NCBI GenBank assembly: GCA_018609965.1
Contig: JAHENP010000021.1
Span: 1 to 8,291 of the forward strand
Length of the DNA: 8,291 bases
Reading direction: 5' to 3'
Source of the DNA: Haloferacaceae archaeon
GTDB lineage: Archaea > Halobacteriota > Halobacteria > Halobacteriales > Haloferacaceae
Position 1 is the first letter of the stretch; the number at the start of each line of letters is the position of its first letter. Below the pieces are notes generated by a model that was not told the origin of the DNA, ran no database searches, and saw only the letters and a list, made by a program, of their open reading frames with translations. Below, one piece after another: positions 5,840 to 8,291 of this stretch. The translations under genes were made by a program, and so were the position numbers.

Positions 5840-6040
5840 TCAATCTCGAACCGACTCCAGCTCGTCACGGACGGATTCCAGTTCCTCGCGCAGTTGTTCG
5901 TTCTCACCACGGAGCTGTTCGACGTGTTCGGCTAACTGATCACCGGCAGTCTTGACGGAGTTGACAGTCGCTGAATCGGCTCCACACTCACTGAGAGCGT
6001 TGGTGACAGACTCAACGAACTGCTCAACGGCGACAGTCAT
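5840..6040 (-). CDS. Short coiled-coil protein, probably truncated by a nonsense change
   Basis: The 66-residue product starts MTVAVEQFVESVTNALSECG and ends in a clear coiled coil from about residue 33 (QLAEHVEQLRGENEQLREEL). The heptad ELESVRD is repeated exactly at 53-59 and 60-66, immediately before the TGA. The ATG overlaps the TGA of the upstream zinc-finger-like gene (ATGA) and has GGAGG about 10 nt upstream, so the two are translationally coupled. The frame stays coding-like after the stop (see 5636-5839), so the ancestral protein was probably longer. Coiled-coil proteins of this sort with a C-terminal DNA-binding-like domain are, to my recollection, frequent on haloarchaeal plasmids and proviruses. 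No specific function can be stated. Confidence 0.65.
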   Translation of the reverse strand: MTVAVEQFVESVTNALSECGADSATVNSVKTAGDQLAEHVEQLRGENEQLREELESVRDELESVRD

Positions 6041-6336
6041 AGGTTTGCTCCCTCCGAGAGCCCGGTCGCCTCTTGATTGCTCGGGATGGCGCTTGTTGTG
6101 TCGCCGTCAACGGTGTGCCCGCACAAAGGGCAAAACTCGGGAGCGTCATGTGGAACGGACAACGAGTAGGTGCCGCCATCAGCACCACACTCGGAAGAGA
6201 CGAGTCTGTATTCGTTCGGGATGTCGGTACGGTTGCGGTCGTGACGGCAAGAGTGATTAGCCGTCGGGGTTAGCTCTGACGTGGCATCATAGCCACCTTT
6301 GGCGGGCGCAGGCACGCCCGTCGTTTCTGGGGACAA
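6037..6336 (-). CDS. Putative small zinc-finger protein (hypothetical)
   Basis: The frame encodes up to 99 residues. The convincing part is residues 41-79: NEYRLVSSECGADGGTYSLS, then PEFCPLCGHTV. C50, C69, C72 and H74 (or H63) could bind one zinc, as in short haloarchaeal zinc-ribbon proteins that report or regulate nucleic acids. The first 40 residues (Pro/Ala/Gly/Arg-rich, with C30) look less protein-like and include a DNA hairpin, so the true start is uncertain. Candidates are TTG at 6336 and GTG at 6315; no ATG is available before the conserved part, so the 5' end may be damaged. It overlaps the coiled-coil gene by ATGA, implying one operon. A TATA-like AAATATATT lies upstream near 6411-6419 on this strand. 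Confidence 0.5.
   Translation of the reverse strand: MSPETTGVPAPAKGGYDATSELTPTANHSCRHDRNRTDIPNEYRLVSSECGADGGTYSLSVPHDAPEFCPLCGHTVDGDTTSAIPSNQEATGLSEGANL
6303..6320. repeat. GC-rich hairpin (6-bp stem, 6-nt loop)
   Basis: CGGGCG and CGCCCG are perfect inverted arms around the loop CAGGCA, followed on the + strand by TCGTTTC. It lies within the doubtful 5' part of the zinc-finger-like frame. It could be a transposon-end hairpin, a weak terminator or a chance GC palindrome; nothing distinguishes these here. Confidence 0.4.
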
Positions 6337-6560
6337 ATCAGATGACTACTACCGAGTGAAAACGCTGTCCAGTTCAATCCTCGCTGTCTGTCTGCTCTCT
6401 GTCTGACGCAATATATTTTCAATAAGTATAAAATAATAATAAAATTAAAATAAAAGATAATTAGATATATGACTAAAAAGATTGAAAAACTTGATTATTT
6501 AACATGGAATATGTATTAAAACCGAAACTGACAAATCATGCTATCAACTAGAAGCCACTG
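6337..6560. other. Very AT-rich intergenic region between divergent genes
   Basis: Base composition changes abruptly near 6405; the 60 bases 6421-6480 contain only six G or C. Several TATA-like stretches could serve the zinc-finger operon leftward (AAATATATTG on -) and the HNH gene rightward. A 16-codon ATG frame at 6469-6519 is present but too short to trust. The left part (6340-6410) has CTGTCTG-type short repeats. I see no RNA gene. The composition indicates DNA of a different origin from the chromosome to the left. Confidence 0.6.
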
Positions 6561-7137
6561 GTGCCAGACAGATATCCCTCAGATTGGGATAGTCGTCGTA
6601 AACAAGTATATAAAAATAATAATTATAAATGTACTAACTGTGGTGTGTTGGGGGGGAGACAGAGGTAATGCTGAACTTCATGCGCATCACAAGGTACCTT
6701 TATCTGAAGGAGGTGGAAATGAGTATAAAAATCTAACTACTTTATGTAAAAATTGCCATAACGAAGTGCATGGCCAATCTGTAGGTGGGAGCCGAAACAC
6801 ATCTTCAACAGTAACTCCCCCTGTTGATCCAGAAACTGCACCAAAGCCACACTCAGAATATGAAAAGAAAATACAAAATTCAAAATACGAAACTATATAC
6901 TCCATGTCTGCTATCAGATCTTTGTGGGGTAGTTTTGATCTACTAGAGAGAATAACTTCTATAATTGAATTTTTTATTATGTTAATTTTATGTTATGCAG
7001 GGGTGGCGATCTCACTTTCTGTATGTGCCGCTCTATTTGAGGAAGTCTTTGGCTGGACTTCTTACGCGGCTGCCCATGTCCTCTCTGTTCTCATCATTTC
7101 TTTTAGTTTATACATAGAAGAAAAGAGATTGGTATGA
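6561..7137 (+). pseudogene. HNH endonuclease with two C-terminal membrane helices, frameshifted in a G7 run
   Basis: Two frames together encode one protein. Frame A from GTG 6561 reads DRYPSDWDSRRKQVYKNN, then YKCTNCGVL. After seven Gs (6650-6656) the family sequence continues only in another frame: GGDRGNAELHAHHKVPLSEG, NLTTLCKNCHNEVHG. With six Gs a 191-residue protein results. It has zinc cysteines C24, C27, C62 and C65 and HNH-core residues H42/H43, N57, and H66 or H70. HNH enzymes cut DNA in a beta-beta-alpha-metal fold. Residues 71-130 are a polar linker; helices at about 132-158 (EFFIMLILCYAGVAISLSVC) and 168-186 (AAAHVLSVLIISFSLYI) would anchor it in the membrane. The uninterrupted frame from ATG 6538 lacks the first CxxC. 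The gene is far more AT-rich than its neighbours, suggesting transfer. The extra G may be decay, a switchable tract or a sequencing error. Confidence 0.8.
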
Positions 7138-7416
7138 TTTGGAGCGCTGTCATGGTGACTAAGACCGAAGAAGTGAATCACTCCCCATCCATTTATTGAC
7201 ATTTATTGCTTGTTACTCCTGAGTTCCCGAGTCAGCGACGACGGATAATAGAATTCCTATTAGTAGCTATATCATTACCGGCGGATCTTGACCGCGTCGC
7301 CAGCGAGTCAGGGCAAACACACTGGTTCTGGCGGTCAGGATACACGTCCAGTCATCGTCGCTCTCCGTTGCTCCACAGTCCTAATGCCGAGCGTGGTGGT
7401 TTCCTTGCTGACTGTA
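7138..7416. other. Gap without a supportable gene
   Basis: Composition returns from AT-rich to mixed. Short frames exist on both strands. One + strand frame includes LPADLDRVASESG, which vaguely resembles the start of some haloarchaeal transposases, but it has no continuation. I see no RNA gene, no clear terminal inverted repeat and no promoter I would defend. It is most likely debris between mobile-element remnants. Confidence 0.4.
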
Positions 7417-7650
7417 CTACCGGTCCTGCACCTCGAACTGCGCTGTCGAGAGGTTGAGTGGCTTCAAGTCGACGTACGAGAGTGCACGACGCATTGTCGG
7501 TGGGAGTGCGTCACCCTCGAAGTCGGTGATGATCGCGCCGTGTTCTCGCTCGACAGTCAACCGTTCGACACCGGGCTCGTCCTGACATCCCTGTGCGATC
7601 GTCTGGAGCTCTTCGTAGAGCTCCTCGTAGCTGAGATCGTGGTCTGAGGT
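7417..7650 (-). pseudogene. Protein C-terminal fragment lacking a start codon (77 codons)
   Basis: A frame with normal haloarchaeal protein character ends at TAG 7417-7419. It includes DLSYEELYEELQTIAQGCQD, EPGVERLTVEREHGAIITDF, and EGDALPPTMRRALSYVDLKP before the end NLSTAQFEVQDR. It is acidic, with regular helix and strand patterns, so it was surely selected as protein. Upstream the frame is closed by TGA at 7651-7653 and no ATG or GTG precedes the conserved part. The sequence around the break (TTGAACCTCAGACC) would give a start if one base were changed or removed (for example TTG, then ACC TCA GAC in frame). It is therefore either a gene with a destroyed start or a 5'-truncated remnant. 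The family is not recognised. A dyad-symmetric site abuts its 5' end. Confidence 0.6.
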
Positions 7651-7665
7651 TCAAACCAAGTTTGA
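7651..7665. repeat. Inverted repeat TCAAAC-CAA-GTTTGA at the 5' edge of the 77-codon remnant
   Basis: The 6-nt arms are perfect with a 3-nt spacer, the shape of a regulator's operator. The position just before the remnant's first codons fits a former operator or promoter region. It could also be a chance dyad. Confidence 0.4.
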
Positions 7666-7942
7666 CACCACCGTAGCTGTCTGTTGGATTCCACTGTTAC
7701 TATATTACTGTTATGTAAATTTCTCATATATTAGGTGTCCGGTAGCCGTCTCCGATTGAGGTGAAAAGTGCCTGTCGACAGGACCTGCTATTGATCGTTG
7801 ACGTATACGAGCAGCTGATCGCCAACTACTTTCTATTAGTTTCACGGCTTGGAGGTCGGACGATCTGATTGATCGACTATGCAGCTTGCGAGGCACTTAC
7901 CGACGCTGCTGGGGGTCGTGATGGTTTACTACTGGGCCGTCT
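7666..7942. other. Mixed AT-rich gap with a 12-bp palindrome
   Basis: No gene is supported here. The perfect palindrome CCTGTCGACAGG lies at 7771-7782. A 61-codon - strand frame (7711-7896) is Ser/Arg-rich without recognisable features and was rejected. The segment 7700-7735 is AT-rich (CTATATTACTGTTATGTAAA) and could once have been a promoter. The right end joins the remnant at 7943. Confidence 0.4.
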
Positions 7943-8125
7943 GGCTGTCAGATCGTAACTGTTCCACTTGTGATTGTGTTCAGCATAGTGGCCGATGTCA
8001 CGGGCGATAGACCGAGCACAGACTTGGTTGGCAGATAACGAGCCTTCTGTCACACCGTCAGGAAGTCGTAACGTGTCCTCAAGAGCGGTTTCGGCGTCTG
8101 GAACAGTGGGTTCGGGCGTCTGACT
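7943..8125 (-). pseudogene. Remnant of a haloarchaeal plasmid/virus-type protein (SANQ-domain fragment)
   Basis: The 61 codons read SQTPEPTVPDAETALEDTLR, then LPDGVTEGSLSANQVCARSI and ARDIGHYAEHNHKW, ending about YDLTA. A Pro/Glu linker followed by 'xLEDxLxLPxxVxxxxLSANQxRARxIAxDIxxYAE' matches, from memory, the C-terminal half of coiled-coil proteins common on haloarchaeal plasmids and proviruses. After YDLTA the frame turns into Ser/Arg/Pro-rich out-of-frame sequence and stops at 7877, so the winged-helix-like remainder is missing. There is no start; the frame upstream is antisense-like sequence over the next gene. It is therefore a fragment, not a functional gene. The N-terminal half-type sequence found at 5636-6040 lies downstream of it on the same strand, so the two are not a simple split of one gene. 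Confidence 0.6.
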
Positions 8126-8139
8126 CTTCGGGTGTCGTG

Positions 8140-8151
8140 TGCCGCGTGTCG
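8140..8151. repeat. Right copy of the 12-nt direct repeat bounding the accessory block
   Basis: TGCCGCGTGTCG, identical to 5687-5698 and in the same orientation, lies next to the stop codon of the right-edge gene. See the left copy for interpretation. Confidence 0.35.
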
Positions 8152-8153
8152 CG

Positions 8154-8291
8154 TTACTCGTCGGCGTCCGGCTCGCCGCCGTCCGGCAACACCGTCTCGC
8201 CGTCCTCGTCGTCACCGCCGTCCGGGACGGCGCGTTCGAGCTGGGTGTCGAACCAGTCCCACTCGGCGGTGTTGAGGTCACGCTCCGCGAG
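8154..8291 (-). CDS. Acidic C-terminus of an unrecognised protein (partial)
   Basis: The gene enters from the right edge and ends at TAA 8154-8156; 45 residues are visible. They read LAERDLNTAEWDWFDTQLER, then an acidic low-complexity tail (PDGGDDEDGETVLPDGGEPD) ending ADE. The Trp-rich helix EWDWFDTQL followed by an Asp/Glu/Gly tail is a normal ending for a haloarchaeal cytosolic protein. The codons are GC-rich, like the left-hand chromosome and unlike the block just before it. The domain that would identify it lies outside the window, so I give no function. A frame on the same strand (to 8281) that overlaps it is a shadow here. Confidence 0.65.
   Translation of the reverse strand, partial: LAERDLNTAEWDWFDTQLERAVPDGGDDEDGETVLPDGGEPDADE

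Noticed and set aside
6469..6519. 16-codon ATG frame in the AT-rich gap
   Set aside because: It is too short, has no recognisable features, and such frames are expected in AT-rich DNA.
7206..7457. + strand frame with LPADLDRVASESG, vaguely transposase-like
   Set aside because: Only a dozen residues look suggestive; the rest is not protein-like and overlaps the better-supported - strand remnant.
7711..7896. 61-codon - strand ORF
   Set aside because: Ser/Arg-rich, no motif and no promoter or ribosome site; it overlaps the end of the SANQ-type remnant frame.
8157..8281. N-terminal extension of the SANQ-type frame to 8281
   Set aside because: Over this stretch it is Thr/Arg/Ser-rich antisense-type sequence. 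The alternative frame gives a clean acidic C-terminus ending at TAA 8154.

Overview
The window is haloarchaeal chromosome. The DNA is GC-rich, the proteins are acidic, and several genes have an archaeal TATA-like box 26-29 nt before the start codon, the leaderless arrangement usual in Halobacteria. The families seen (archaeal Hjc resolvase, archaeal RNase Z, DUF5789, a long-tailed MinD-like ATPase) agree. I cannot name the genus.

Left part (1-5673), ordinary chromosome. The + strand begins with the 3' end of argS, followed by imperfect 20-bp tandem repeats that start inside the argS tail. On the - strand come a 43-residue membrane protein and a 455-residue MinD/ParA-type ATPase with a long, repeat-rich acidic tail ending in an E. 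coli MinD-like membrane-targeting motif. A divergent + strand gene encodes a PHP-domain phosphoesterase. It converges on a - strand series: RNase Z (tRNA 3' processing), a two-helix membrane protein, the Holliday junction resolvase Hjc, a DUF5789 protein and another membrane protein. Several of these carry their own promoter, so they look mostly monocistronic. A 28-residue single-helix ORF on + closes the block.

Right part (about 5687-8151), accessory and decayed. A 12-nt direct repeat lies near both edges. Inside are a translationally coupled pair (a zinc-finger-like protein and a coiled-coil protein, ATGA overlap). The coiled-coil gene has an in-frame TGA beyond which the frame still looks coding. 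Next is a very AT-rich stretch with an HNH nuclease carrying two C-terminal membrane helices, broken by one extra G in a G7 run. Then come a 77-codon frame without a start and a fragment with an SANQ-type domain. To my recollection, that domain and a coiled coil occur in the same haloarchaeal plasmid/virus proteins. This looks like a degraded integrated element or a hot spot of plasmid/virus debris.

Right edge (8154-8291): the acidic C-terminus of an unrecognised - strand gene. No CRISPR array, rRNA or tRNA was found. The most unusual items are the frameshifted HNH-membrane protein, the stop-interrupted coiled-coil gene, the repeat-bounded accessory block and the tail of the MinD-like protein.
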